From the NCBI RefSeq assembly GCF_002976435.1, contig NZ_PUGF01000007.1, positions 124,001 to 188,000 of the forward strand: a stretch of DNA of 64,000 nt. The letters run 5' to 3'. The position numbers and the translations under genes are program-made. The notes under the pieces are model-generated. The model searched no databases and was not told the DNA's origin. It saw nothing but the letters and a program-made list of their open reading frames with translations. The DNA comes from Solimicrobium silvestre (GTDB lineage: Bacteria > Pseudomonadota > Gammaproteobacteria > Burkholderiales > Burkholderiaceae_D). Of the stretch, positions 44,538 to 55,400 are shown piece by piece (the first letter of the stretch is position 1; each line of letters begins with the position of its first letter).

Positions 44538-46109
44538 TTACTTGAAGGCCTTAACAAGTACATCCAATTGGGTTTGCAATGATTTGTCATGCCGCATTAT
44601 CGGTCGCACTTTACGATCGATTTCGAGCAACTGATAAACCGCCATTTGTGCCGCCCGCACCGAATATTCAACAGTAAAGACAACGTCATCGGCAATCTCA
44701 ACAAACTGACTGACGAAAGCAAGATTTTTCGATGCCGGTGGAACCGGCAAAGGGCGATCTGAAAGAAGACGCGGCATGAACATACTGGTTATGTAAGGCA
44801 TTCTGCAGGGTATGCAATTTGCTGATTCAACCGTAGCAAGATCGAATCGCAGATGACCGCATAGTTCTTTTAATATCTCTTCGCCGTTACACTCTGACAT
44901 CGGCTTGGCAACGTAATTGCCCACCCGGTCTGGAAACAAGGCATAACCCCAAAATACCTGAACATCAACGGGCTGATTTGCAAAATGCGGTTGATTAGCC
45001 AAGACAGTTGACATAAACCAATTTGAGTCTTTAAATGTCACCAAGCCACCGGTTCCTGGTTCATTGCCACTAAATTGAATCATCTTGTTAAAAAACGCCG
45101 GATTCTTCAAAGTGACGGTAAACGACTCCCAAACCGATTCGGCTATGCTGCTGTTAAATGCGCTTGGATTCCCGAAATCCGATCTACTTTTTGCCAGTTT
45201 CTCCCACAACGCCCAACTAGTACTATCGGCTTTAGTCAATTTCGCTGGCGCGTGCTGCATGGAACCAAGACTTGACGCATCGGTCATTGTGCCATTTTGA
45301 AAAAAGACCAGATCCTCGTCATTCACTTGAATCTGCTCTTGCTGACCATTTCTTAGACAATGGATCGCCGTCACCACAAACTGGTCGTCTTCTATTTTGT
45401 GATCGAGATCGGTCACCGTGCAACCCGTGACGAAACACACTCCGTGCTCTTCCAGCCAATGTTTCAACGGTAAAACCAGAGAGTCATATTGGTTGTAGAT
45501 GGTGCGTTTGACGCCGCCCAGCGTCTCAATCCGAGAGAACTCCAACATGAAGCGATGTAAATAACGCTTAAACTCAACTGCGCTGTGCCAAGGCTGAAAC
45601 GCAAAGGTCGTGGCCCACATGGCCCAAAATTCGGTGTTGAAAAATTCAGGTGAAAGCCAATCTGTAATGCAACTGGCACCCAAGGTATCTTCATCGGTAT
45701 TGGCCAGTTTCAATAGCTCCACACGATCCTGCATGGAAAACCCCATTGAACTGACCGGAACCTTCGCACGTCGACTGTCGACCAGTCGAGCCTTGGAGTT
45801 GGCTATGTGCTTCTCGTTAAAATCAACAGTTTCATCGAACACTGTTTTGTCTTTAAAGTTCAGCGACGGAATTGACTTGTATAAATCCCACGTGCATTCG
45901 TAATTATCGGTTGTGAACATACGACCGCCACGCAAAGAGTATCCCTGTTCGGGATTTCCGGCTCCATCCAGGCTACCACCCATGACAAGAGCTGCTTCCA
46001 AGATATGAATTTGTTCGCCCGCTACGTTTCCATCTCGAATCATGAATGCAGCGGTAGCAAGGGAGCCGATCCCCCCACCTAGTAAATAGGCTTTTGAAAT
46101 TTTTTTCAT
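44538..46109 (-). CDS. ohyA: Oleate hydratase
   Basis: FAD-dependent fatty-acid hydratase of 523 residues: dinucleotide site AYLLGGGIGSLATAAFMIRDG, then GGSLDGAGNPEQGYSLRGGRMF and the YECTWDLYKSIPSL region typical of the MCRA family. It adds water to the cis-9 double bond of unsaturated fatty acids, giving 10-hydroxy acids, often for detoxification. A near-FNR palindrome lies 150 bp upstream. The ribosome site is weak. Confidence 0.93.
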   Translation of the reverse strand: MKKISKAYLLGGGIGSLATAAFMIRDGNVAGEQIHILEAALVMGGSLDGAGNPEQGYSLRGGRMFTTDNYECTWDLYKSIPSLNFKDKTVFDETVDFNEKHIANSKARLVDSRRAKVPVSSMGFSMQDRVELLKLANTDEDTLGASCITDWLSPEFFNTEFWAMWATTFAFQPWHSAVEFKRYLHRFMLEFSRIETLGGVKRTIYNQYDSLVLPLKHWLEEHGVCFVTGCTVTDLDHKIEDDQFVVTAIHCLRNGQQEQIQVNDEDLVFFQNGTMTDASSLGSMQHAPAKLTKADSTSWALWEKLAKSRSDFGNPSAFNSSIAESVWESFTVTLKNPAFFNKMIQFSGNEPGTGGLVTFKDSNWFMSTVLANQPHFANQPVDVQVFWGYALFPDRVGNYVAKPMSECNGEEILKELCGHLRFDLATVESANCIPCRMPYITSMFMPRLLSDRPLPVPPASKNLAFVSQFVEIADDVVFTVEYSVRAAQMAVYQLLEIDRKVRPIMRHDKSLQTQLDVLVKAFK

Positions 46110-46259
46110 TGCTCGAACTTTAAAAAATTATTTAAAAAATAAATAGTCAACCAGACAGGTGGATTTATGCGGAAACCTGCGACAGTTTCACGTAACCATG
46201 TCGTTCATCTTGCCCGCTCGGGCAGTAATGAAGGTTCGCACAATTTTTCTAAAGTTAAA

Positions 46260-46273
46260 TTGACCTACATCAA
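46260..46273. promoter_or_regulatory. FNR/Dnr-like palindrome
   Basis: TTGACCTACATCAA fits TTGA-N6-TCAA, and the symmetry extends to AAATTGA/TCAATTT. It lies in the gap before oleate hydratase, 151 bp upstream of its start codon on the minus strand. No clear -10 at the expected distance was identified, so function is uncertain. Confidence 0.35.
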
Positions 46274-46359
46274 TTTACCGCTGACAAATGACCATTTTCG
46301 GTTCGGAATAATCGATAAAGCACCGGGTCATCAGGGAGATGGGTGTCAAACACCTGGCA

Positions 46360-48456
46360 CTACATTTTTTGCTCTGTTGCGGGGCCAGCAATCCGCTGAA
46401 GGACGACCGTGCCATTTTCTACTGCGCCTTGCAAATCGCCTTCAATTAACGCGTTAATTTGCTCTTTACTACCTTTGACGCTTGTAACGCCGATTGCCTG
46501 ATTACGTCCGTTGGTTTTTGCCATATATAAAGCCACATCAACCAGTTGCATCGCTTTTTCCCAACTCAGCGCCGTTTCGCCAATACCGGGCAGCGGCATT
46601 AAGATGTAACCGGCTGAAATCGTGACGGGTACAATGGCGTCGTCAACGTCATTCTGTTTAACCGGAGTACCTCCAACCACGGCAAGTTCGCGCTGAATAA
46701 TCTGCGAGACTTTTTCCGCCGGAACCCGGTATAAATAGATCAAAAATTCTTCACCGCCCCAGCGCATCAACATATCTTTTTCTCGCAGTATGTTTTGCAA
46801 TCTTTTACTCAGTTCGATGAGCACCACATCCCCGATGGGATGCCCATAGGTGTCGTTAACATATTTAAAATGGTCTATATCTAGCAAAACCAAGACATCA
46901 TGCAAGCCATTCATATCGGCAACGCGGCGTTCGGTTTTTTGATCGAAGGATTCCATGACATTTTGAAAAGCGCGCCGATTGAGCAAGCCAGTCAGCGGGT
47001 CACGGGTTGATTGATATTTGAGTTTAAGGTTAGCAGCGCGTAATCGCTGGTTGCTTCTGCGAACTTTTCTGTACAGTAAAAAAAGCCCGATGGCAGTTGC
47101 GGCGATGCCAATAATCGTCAAAATAGAAATAATTCTTTGCAGGTTTTTATTTTCAATCTCAACATGCTGCAGAGTGTTTTTTTGTTCTAATTTTTCGATT
47201 TCTTTTTGACGCTGGGTGAGGTCGTAATGCACCTTCATTTCTATAATCGTCCTGTCCCGTGCTGCTTGAAATAACCCGCTGGTTATCTGATCTTTTTCCC
47301 GCAAAATCTTCAGCGAATCTTGGTAAAGACCGACCTTTTCATAGGCTTTTGACAGATCGCTCAACATGCCTTCCAATACCGGCTTAGCGTTAGTTTTGCG
47401 GACAAAATCAACGCCGAGCTTAGCTTCAGCCACTCCCTTTGCCACCTGCCCCATGTACATACGACAAACACCAAGATTTAAGTGCGCAATACCTTCGGTG
47501 ATCGTTATGCCGTCTTTATGCGCGATATCCATCGATTGCTGGGAATATTGCACGCAAGCGGAGTAATTACCCTGATTCAATGAAGCATCAGCTAAATTAC
47601 CCAGGCTTTTCGCTTCAGCAGCACGGTTATCTACTTTGCGTGCGATAAACAAACTTTCCTGATAGGCTGCAATTGCCGATGTCCACTGCTCCAGATCGGC
47701 GTAAGCATAACCGTTATTGTTAGCGATACTCGCCACTAGCGCCGGTGCATCAAGACGCTGCGCTAAGACCCTGGCTTTAGCTAAATAGCTCAACGCCATG
47801 TCATCATCTTTGAGTGAAAGATACAGTCTGCCTACGCTGTTTAAGGTTTTAGCGCGGAGCAAATCAGATTGCCAGCTATTTTCCTTTATCGAATCCAGCG
47901 CATTGAGCGCACTTAACTGATGCTGCAATGCGGTCTGAAAATTGCCAATTAAAGAATAAAGTTCCCCGGCTCTGCTTTCAACTTGATTGATCAATAAATT
48001 ATCGTCACTCAACTTGACGCTAACAAAGGTTTGTTCGATCACTGCCAAGCCTTCACCATATTTACCCTCATCTTGCAATATTTTGGCTTGAAAATTCATT
48101 GCCATGATATTCGCGACTGGGTCGTCGAATTGATTGCCGATTTTCATCAAGCCAGCGATTAACGCCTTCGCCTGCTCTTTATTACCGGTGTCGATATAGA
48201 GCGGTATCTGCACCAATAATAGATTGCGGCGATCCGTCTGGATTGCATCGATTGGCAGCTGCTGTTGCAAGGTTTGAAGTTGTTTAATTGCTTGCTCTGG
48301 TTGAGATTCGCCTAATTTTTGAAGTCGGGTAATCTCTGTTTGTGTTGGGGTTGGCTTAGCGTAGGCGAGCACACTCAGCATGGCGCTGCAGCAGAATACA
48401 ATGGTGAGCATCCAATGTGGTAACAAATTGCGGATGTGAATGGCGATTATTAACAT
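46360..48456 (-). CDS. TPR-repeat diguanylate cyclase
   Basis: Protein of 698 residues. It has an N-terminal signal or membrane segment (MLTIVFCCSAMLSVLAYA), about eight TPR-like helical repeats (about 45-400, periplasmic), a coiled coil, one membrane helix (about 445-465, IISILTIIGIAATAIGLFLLY) and a C-terminal GGDEF domain with GGEEF and the I-site RxxD (REKD) five residues before it. It makes c-di-GMP in response to an unknown periplasmic signal. The ATG at 48456 has AGGAG unusually close; an ATG at 48409 is an alternative start. Confidence 0.92.
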   Translation of the reverse strand: MLIIAIHIRNLLPHWMLTIVFCCSAMLSVLAYAKPTPTQTEITRLQKLGESQPEQAIKQLQTLQQQLPIDAIQTDRRNLLLVQIPLYIDTGNKEQAKALIAGLMKIGNQFDDPVANIMAMNFQAKILQDEGKYGEGLAVIEQTFVSVKLSDDNLLINQVESRAGELYSLIGNFQTALQHQLSALNALDSIKENSWQSDLLRAKTLNSVGRLYLSLKDDDMALSYLAKARVLAQRLDAPALVASIANNNGYAYADLEQWTSAIAAYQESLFIARKVDNRAAEAKSLGNLADASLNQGNYSACVQYSQQSMDIAHKDGITITEGIAHLNLGVCRMYMGQVAKGVAEAKLGVDFVRKTNAKPVLEGMLSDLSKAYEKVGLYQDSLKILREKDQITSGLFQAARDRTIIEMKVHYDLTQRQKEIEKLEQKNTLQHVEIENKNLQRIISILTIIGIAATAIGLFLLYRKVRRSNQRLRAANLKLKYQSTRDPLTGLLNRRAFQNVMESFDQKTERRVADMNGLHDVLVLLDIDHFKYVNDTYGHPIGDVVLIELSKRLQNILREKDMLMRWGGEEFLIYLYRVPAEKVSQIIQRELAVVGGTPVKQNDVDDAIVPVTISAGYILMPLPGIGETALSWEKAMQLVDVALYMAKTNGRNQAIGVTSVKGSKEQINALIEGDLQGAVENGTVVLQRIAGPATEQKM

Positions 48457-49098
48457 TCTCCTAAGAGCTCATGAGCTAACTAACGGTTTGTATCAGTTGT
48501 ATAGGTAGGATAGGTAAAATAATATGAAACAACAACTCAACTTCGCTGCGCGGTCGACCATCTATGAATAAAAATCACTTCCTTTCATGCAAAAACAGCA
48601 TGAAAAATCAAAGCGCAATATACCTGCTATGAAGTCCATCTGATGGCCGGTAGTTAGCTTAGATAAATATTCCAACTTGAAAGACGTTTTAATTTAAAAA
48701 ATTAATTTCTTAAAGAGTTTGTTCACTACTTTATTTTATTTCTTGAAATCAACTTCTATATTGTTCTTATTGATTTCCACCTATTTACCCTTGTCACAAT
48801 CAAGACTGCATTTCACAGCAACAACATTTTTCCACATCCAATCTTCCCACTCAGTTCGTTACCGAACACAAAAAGATTACTTAATAAATAGAATGGGGAA
48901 GTAAAAATACCCCCCCACTCGCGAATAAATACCTGCGTCCATCGATAAAAATAGTTTCTGATATGTACGCTTCCGTACAGAAACTTTAACGTCAAATACC
49001 AATACTCAGCACAAGTGCGATTACGGACAGTGGCAACGCACGCACCGATCTGGGCTGGCCAATGACAACGATGAATTCAACATATTTAGAGGCATAAA
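48457..49098. other. 642-bp intergenic region
   Basis: This A+T-rich gap between the divergent TPR-GGDEF and ice-binding genes holds no supported gene. A short open stretch at 48719-48904 has no ribosome site or family resemblance. A run of seven C occurs near 48909. Confidence 0.4.
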
Positions 49099-51093
49099 AT
49101 GAAACGTAATAACAAAAATTCCAGAGCTTCGTCCTGGCTCATCGCATTAACACTGAGTGTCCTGGGTGTAGTAATAGCAGGATGTAGCGGTGGAAGCCAA
49201 TCTCCAATTCTCGGTATGAACGGTGCAAACGGTGCGGGCCAAACTTCGGCAGCGTCTCCGCCAACAGTCACTGCCGTCGCCCCAGTCAATAATGCTAGCG
49301 GCGTACCAGTCAACAACACCGTCATTACAAGTGCCTTCAGTGAGCCGATGGCTCCAATCACTGGTGCAGCAAGCTTTGTCGTGAGCTGTACTTCACCTTG
49401 CGTCAATCCAGTCGGCGCCGTCACTCTTGATGCGACCAACGAAATTGCCAGCTTCACACTTGCCAACGGTACTGCGCTTGCACCGGGCACTACCTACACA
49501 GCCACAGTGACTGGGGCCACAAGTATCGCCACCGGGCTCGCTTTAGCTAATCCCTATATTTGGACGTTTACTACAGGGGCAGCTCCAGCAGTGACGTTAC
49601 CCGGCGTTACGGTTACATTTCCTGCAACGTCAAATTCTGGTCCAACACCTGGTGTACCAATTAATACGGCAATAACTGCCGCATTCACCGAAGACATGGC
49701 ACCGGCTACGATCAATGCAAGCAGCTTTACGCTAACCTGCACATCACCATGCGCGGCTCCTACCGGCGTAGTGAGCTACTCAGTCGGTAGCAGGACTGCC
49801 GTTTTTGTGCCAAACGCAGCGCTCACGGTTGGCACTACTTATACCGCGACGATCACTACAGCCGCCACAGATTTGGCAGGCAATGCGTTGGGAGGTAATC
49901 AAGCACCAATCCCCGCTTCCAGCAACTATGTTTGGACATTTACCACCGCGACCACTCCCCCGGTTCCGGGTTCGAATGTCTCGGTACTATCTACCAACCC
50001 TGCCGCCAATGACACTAGTGTATGTACCAATGCGGCCATCAACGCGACCTTTAACGTACCCGCTAATTTGCACATGAATCCGACTACGGTTAATTCAGCA
50101 ACGTTTACAGTGACCGGACCGGCACCGGCTTTAGCACCAGTTCACGCGACATCAGTGGTACTAGATGCAGCCACTGGCAGCATCGCCACGTTTACCCCAA
50201 CAGCACTTACTGCCGGGGTGACCTATACGGCCACAATTCACGGCGGTGCTAGTGGAGTCAAGGATTTAGCTATCCCAGCGGACACTATGGCAGCTAATTT
50301 CACTTGGAATTTCACTGCAGTGAGTTGCTCAGCGCCAGCAACTATCCCCCTTGGATCAGCATCGACTTTTGGTAACTTTGGTGGCTCAGCCGGCATGACC
50401 AATCAAGGAATTTATACCGTCGTCAATGGCAACATCGGCACCACGGCAGTCTCCACTTCAGTAACTGGGTTTCATGATGCCGGGCCAAATTGTATTTACA
50501 CTCAAACACCACTGAATGTCGGTACCGTCAATGGCCTGATCTACACCGCGGCACCGCCACCAACCGTAGGTTGCCCTAGCGAAGGAACCGCAACAACCTT
50601 TGCGGTCGCCTCTGCGGCTCGTGCCGATGCGCTGACTGCATATAACGATCTGGTGGCCATGCCGGCAGGGCCTAACCCAGGTGCAGGAAACTTAGCCAAC
50701 CTGACACTTGCGCCTGGCGATTACACCGCGGCATCAGGTTCATTCATGATTCAAGGTGGAAACCTGACCCTCGACGCTCAAGGTAATGCTAATGCCACGT
50801 GGGTATTCCAAATGGCAACCACACTCACCGTGGGTGGTCCAGGCGCAGCAGCTCCGGCAAGCATTATTCTCGCCAACGGCGCACAAGCAAAGAACGTCTT
50901 TTGGCAAGTTGGTAGCGCCGCGACGATTAATGCAGGTGGCGGTGGAACCATGGTCGGAACGATTATTTCCCAAGATGGCGTATCAATTTCCACTGCGGGC
51001 AATGTAGCGATAGTGACCCTAAATGGCAGAGCATTGTCATTGGGTGCTTCAGTTACGCTAGTCAACACGGTCATTAACGTACCTGCTCCATAA
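49099..51093 (+). CDS. Ice-binding (DUF3494) lipoprotein with Ig-like repeats
   Basis: Protein of 664 residues with a lipobox (VIAGC, Cys29), then three Big_5/SbsA-like Ig domains (about 50-155, 160-285, 290-405), each containing the pattern AF-E-M-P and GTTYTATI, and a C-terminal DUF3494 beta-solenoid (about 410-664; LGSASTFGNFGGSAGMTNQG, then FAVASAARADALTAYNDL). DUF3494 proteins bind ice crystals and inhibit recrystallisation. The lipid anchor and Ig stalk suggest a surface ice adhesin. Good ribosome site (AGAGG). A stem-loop follows, then an OmpA-type gene. Confidence 0.9.
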   Translation: MKRNNKNSRASSWLIALTLSVLGVVIAGCSGGSQSPILGMNGANGAGQTSAASPPTVTAVAPVNNASGVPVNNTVITSAFSEPMAPITGAASFVVSCTSPCVNPVGAVTLDATNEIASFTLANGTALAPGTTYTATVTGATSIATGLALANPYIWTFTTGAAPAVTLPGVTVTFPATSNSGPTPGVPINTAITAAFTEDMAPATINASSFTLTCTSPCAAPTGVVSYSVGSRTAVFVPNAALTVGTTYTATITTAATDLAGNALGGNQAPIPASSNYVWTFTTATTPPVPGSNVSVLSTNPAANDTSVCTNAAINATFNVPANLHMNPTTVNSATFTVTGPAPALAPVHATSVVLDAATGSIATFTPTALTAGVTYTATIHGGASGVKDLAIPADTMAANFTWNFTAVSCSAPATIPLGSASTFGNFGGSAGMTNQGIYTVVNGNIGTTAVSTSVTGFHDAGPNCIYTQTPLNVGTVNGLIYTAAPPPTVGCPSEGTATTFAVASAARADALTAYNDLVAMPAGPNPGAGNLANLTLAPGDYTAASGSFMIQGGNLTLDAQGNANATWVFQMATTLTVGGPGAAAPASIILANGAQAKNVFWQVGSAATINAGGGGTMVGTIISQDGVSISTAGNVAIVTLNGRALSLGASVTLVNTVINVPAP

Positions 51094-51108
51094 GGTATGA
51101 AAACATGT

Positions 51109-51145
51109 CCACCTAGCTGTCCATTCATGATGAACAGCTAGGTGG
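51109..51145. repeat. Intergenic stem-loop
   Basis: CCACCTAGCTGT (51109-51120) pairs exactly with ACAGCTAGGTGG (51134-51145). There is no T-run. It lies between the ice-binding lipoprotein and the OmpA-family gene, and could protect the upstream mRNA end or attenuate read-through. Confidence 0.6.
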
Positions 51146-51209
51146 AATGACAAATAACGTCGAATTACCTGGCGACCACCGGGTTTTATTAATTATTCAG
51201 GAGCAGGAA

Positions 51210-52370
51210 ATGAAATGTACAAGAACCTTAAAAAATCTGAGCTTAATTGCTTTTTCCGCTATTGCCATACCCTATGCCGCCGCACAAGAAAATACCACAA
51301 CCCAAGATACTAGCGCATGGTATGGCGGCTTGAACGTTGGGCAATCCAGGGCAAAAATCGACGACGCAAGCATCACCAACAGATTATTAACAGAAGGAGC
51401 TAGTGCAATGTCCATCAACAATAATGATCGTGATACCGGTTTTAAAATCTTTGGTGGTTACCAATTCAACAAAAATTTTTCTATTGAAAGCGGTTATTTC
51501 GATCTGGGTAAATTTGGTTACTCAGCCACCACAACACCTCCTGGCACACTAAACGGCAGTATCACGCTAAGAGGGCTAAATATTGATGCGATCGGCTTTC
51601 TACCATTTACTGAAAATTTTTCCGGGTTCGGCCGACTCGGATTGAACTACTCGCAAGCAAAGGATTCTTTCAGCGGATCTGGTTTAGCTGCGGTCGCCAG
51701 TTCAGATCCTGGCAAGCATGATCTGAACTACAAAGTCGGTATGGGACTTCAGTATCGCCTGACTCAAGCTTTGGCGATGCGGGCAGAAGTCGAACGCTAC
51801 CGGGTTGATGATGCGATTGGAAATAAAGGTGACATTGATCTGTACTCAATTGGTCTGGTTTATCGATTCGGCGAAAAGACTCAAATGCATGCGGCTGTGT
51901 ATCGGCCTGCCGCTCCCGCGCCTATACCTGAACCTACGCCTGAAGTAGTGGTCGTGATTAATCAACCGCCTGCACCACCACCGCCAATAAAGGTAGTTTT
52001 TGCAGCAGATTCGATGTTCGATTTTAACCGGGCTGACATGCGATCTGACGGAAAACGGTTTCTCGATGAATTTTCTGCCAACCTAAAAAGTGCCAGCTTT
52101 GATCTAATTTCTGTAACAGGACATACCGACCGCATCGGCTCGCATGACTACAATATGAAACTATCAACTCGCCGTGCCGAAGCTGTCAAAAGTTATCTGG
52201 TAGAGGTTGCGGGAATTCCAAGCAACAAAATCGATGCCAAAGGTGTGGATGGAGTGGATCCGGTGACCAAACCGGAAGAATGCAAAGGCAATAAAGTAAC
52301 TAAAGCATTAATAGCATGCCTGCAGCCTGACAGACGCGTGGAAGTAGAAGTTACTGGAACGAAGAAGTAA
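51210..52370 (+). CDS. OmpA-family outer-membrane protein
   Basis: Protein of 386 residues with a signal peptide (LIAFSAIAIPYAAAQ), an eight-strand OmpA-type barrel (about 30-235, AWYGGLNVGQSRAKIDD and YKVGMGLQYRLTQALAMRAEVERYRVDD), a proline-rich linker (PAPIPEPTPEVVVVINQPP) and a C-terminal peptidoglycan-binding OmpA domain with GHTDRIGSHDYNMKLSTRRAEAVKSYL. ATG 51210 has AGGAGCAGGA just upstream; a longer frame to 51147 is unlikely. It may be co-expressed with the ice-binding protein. Confidence 0.92.
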   Translation: MKCTRTLKNLSLIAFSAIAIPYAAAQENTTTQDTSAWYGGLNVGQSRAKIDDASITNRLLTEGASAMSINNNDRDTGFKIFGGYQFNKNFSIESGYFDLGKFGYSATTTPPGTLNGSITLRGLNIDAIGFLPFTENFSGFGRLGLNYSQAKDSFSGSGLAAVASSDPGKHDLNYKVGMGLQYRLTQALAMRAEVERYRVDDAIGNKGDIDLYSIGLVYRFGEKTQMHAAVYRPAAPAPIPEPTPEVVVVINQPPAPPPPIKVVFAADSMFDFNRADMRSDGKRFLDEFSANLKSASFDLISVTGHTDRIGSHDYNMKLSTRRAEAVKSYLVEVAGIPSNKIDAKGVDGVDPVTKPEECKGNKVTKALIACLQPDRRVEVEVTGTKK

Positions 52371-52410
52371 CTCTTTCTATTCATTTTAAATGTGTCAAGC
52401 GGAATGAACA

Positions 52411-55400
52411 TTACTCGATCCGCTCGGCATCATTTTTATTAGCGTCACTTTTTACCCTAAAGCATGCCGCATATAAAGCCGGTAAAAAGAACATCGTCAG
52501 CACCGTTGCGACGATTAACCCTCCCATAATGGCGACCGCCATCGGCCCCCAAAACACTGAGCGTGACAAGGGAATCATCGCTAATACGGTAGCGGCAGCG
52601 GTCAATATGATTGGCCGAAAGCGCCGCACCGCAGATTCAACAATGGCGTTCCAAGGCGTCGCACCGGCGGCAATATTCTGCTCAATCTGGTCTATCAAAA
52701 TGACCGAATTGCGGATGATCATGCCGAACAGCGCAATTACGCCGAGTTGCGCTACAAACCCGAATGGTCGCTGAAGCAGCAACAGCGCAATTGCGGCACC
52801 CGCCACCCCTAACGGGCCGGTCAGAAACACCAACAACGCACGTGAGAAGCTTTTTAATTGCAGCATCAATAAAGTGAAAATAATGAAAATCACCAGCGGA
52901 ACATTGGCAATAATAGAATCCTGCGCCTTGCTACTGTCAGCAGCCGAGCCTTCTAAGTCGATCTTATAGCCGGCGGGTAGCGCCGCACGTAAATTGGTTA
53001 ATTTTGCTTCTATCTGGTCAGACACGGTCGGCCCCTGTATACCATCGGCAACATCCGACTGCACGGTAATCGCCCATTCCCGACCTTCGCGCCACACCAC
53101 GCCCGGTTCCCAGACAAAACGCACCTGAGCTAATTGGGAAAGCGGTATTGTTTCGCCAGTCGGCATTTGAATATTCGCATCGTTTAATGCAGTAATGGTG
53201 GCGCGCTCCTCCACTGGCTGCCGGATCACAATATCAATTAATTTATTATTTTCGCGATACTGCCCTATCGTCGTGCCACTCAAGATGGTATTTGCCGTGC
53301 GCATCACGGTTTGCGACCCTATTCCTAGTGCCAATAATTTGTCTTGATCAAGATTCAGGCGTAAGACCTTGATCGATTCATTCCAGTTATCATTCACGCC
53401 CACCGTGTTTGGATTAGCGCGCATGATTTCTTTGACCTGATCGGCAATTGACCGCACCTTAATCAACGAGTCACCACTGATCAGAAATTGAACCGGATAA
53501 GGTGCCGGCGGCCCATTCGGCAGGAATTTGACACGGCCACGCACTTCGGGGAAGTCGTTCTTAAAAGCAGCGACGATCTTCAACCGCAACGCTTCTCGAA
53601 ACGCCAGACTCTTCGGCAAAATGACCAATTGTGCGACATTACTTTGAGGAAAAATCTGATCTAGCGGCAGATAAAATCGTGGGCTTCCGGTGCCGACATA
53701 GCTGGTAACACTTTCCACACCATTCTGATGCAACACGAATTGTTCCATTTTTTTTGCCTGCACCTCAGTGGAGGTAAATGATGCACCCTCAGGCAGCCAC
53801 AATTCAACCATTAATTCCGGGCGACTTGAATCCGGAAAAAATTGTTGTTCAATAAAACCAAAGCCGAACAGGCCCAATGCAAAAGCTGCCAGCGTTAGTA
53901 AAATCGTAGCCTTTCGCCATTCCACACACCAGTTCACCATCCGGCGAATACGGCTGTAAAACGGTGTATCGAATAAGGTTTGATGAGAATCTGCACTCAC
54001 TGCCGGTTTGACCTTCAGCAGGATATAACCGATGTAAGGTGTAAATAATACCGCCACCAGCCAGGAAATAATCAGTGCCAGCGTATTCACCGAAAACATT
54101 GAAAAGGTATATTCGCCCGCCATTGATTTCGCCAACCCGATCGGTAAGAAACCAGCCGCAGTAATCAACGTACCGGTCAACATCGGCATGGCGGTTGAGG
54201 TATAGGCAAAAGTGGCGGCATCGAAGCGCGACATGCCCTCTTCCATTTTGCGCACCATCATTTCGACCGCGATAATTGCATCGTCAACCAGCAAACCAAG
54301 CGCAATGATTAGCGCTCCCAACGAAATCTTATGCAAGTCGATGTCAAAAATACGCATAAACAAAAAGGTTACCGCCAGCACTAACGGTATCGTCAACCCC
54401 ACTACCAAACCCGGCCTGACATCCAGTCGCCAGGGTTTAACATGTAAACCTAGCGCTAAAAAACTCACCGCAAGAACAATAGCAACCGCTTCGCTCAAGG
54501 AACGGAGGAATTCGCTGACGGAAGATTTCACCGCATTCGGCTGATCAACAATCCGCTGCAATTCGAGCCCATATGGTAATTTCGCCTTGATTACTTCAGC
54601 CGCATTTTGCAAATTTTTACCTAGCTCGATAATGTCAGCACCGTGCTCCATCGAAATGCCAAGTCCGATCACTTCGCGTCCGTTGTAGCGCATTTTGTCA
54701 TGTGGCGGATCAATGTAATCACGCTTGATGGTGGCAAAGTCACCTAAGCGAAAGGTTATTCCGTTGGCCCGCAACGGCAAGTTTTCCAAATCTTTACCGG
54801 ACTTTAATGCTCCGCTGACCCTTAACTGCAAATTATCGTACGGCGTCACCAATACGCCGGTCGACTCAATTACGTTTTGGGCGTTGAGCTGATTAACTAT
54901 CGCATCGAATGAAATACCTAGCCGCGCGAATTTTTTTTGGGAGAACTCTATATACAGTTTTTCGTCCTGAACACCGTACAACTCTACCTTGGAAACCGAC
55001 GGTATTTGCAGGAATTGCTGACGCACAAAGTCAGCGTAATCCTTCATCTCGGCATAGGTATATCCGTCGCCCGACAACGCGAAGATTGAGCCGAATGTGT
55101 CGCCAAACTCGTCATTAAAAAATGGGCCGATAACGCCCTTAGGAAACGTTCCACTAATGTCGCCAATCTTCTTACGCACCTGATACCAGGCTGCAATTGT
55201 TTCCGCTGGTGGTGTCGACTCGCGTAATTGCAGGGTAATCAGTGTTTCGCCCGGCTTGGAATAACTGCGGATTTTGTCGATATAGGGCGTTTCCTGCAAT
55301 TTTTTTTCAAGCTTATCGGTAACTTGCTCTGCCATCTGCAATGCCGTAGCGCCCGGCCAGTTGGCGCTGATTACCATGACCCGAAAAGTGAACGGCGGAT

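Noticed and set aside
48719-48904. 61-codon hydrophobic frame in the gap before the ice-binding gene
   Set aside because: It has no ribosome site, and its hydrophobicity follows from T-rich DNA.
48905-48915. Homopolymer C tract as a phase-variation switch
   Set aside because: It lies in a gap with no promoter or coding frame that its length would control.
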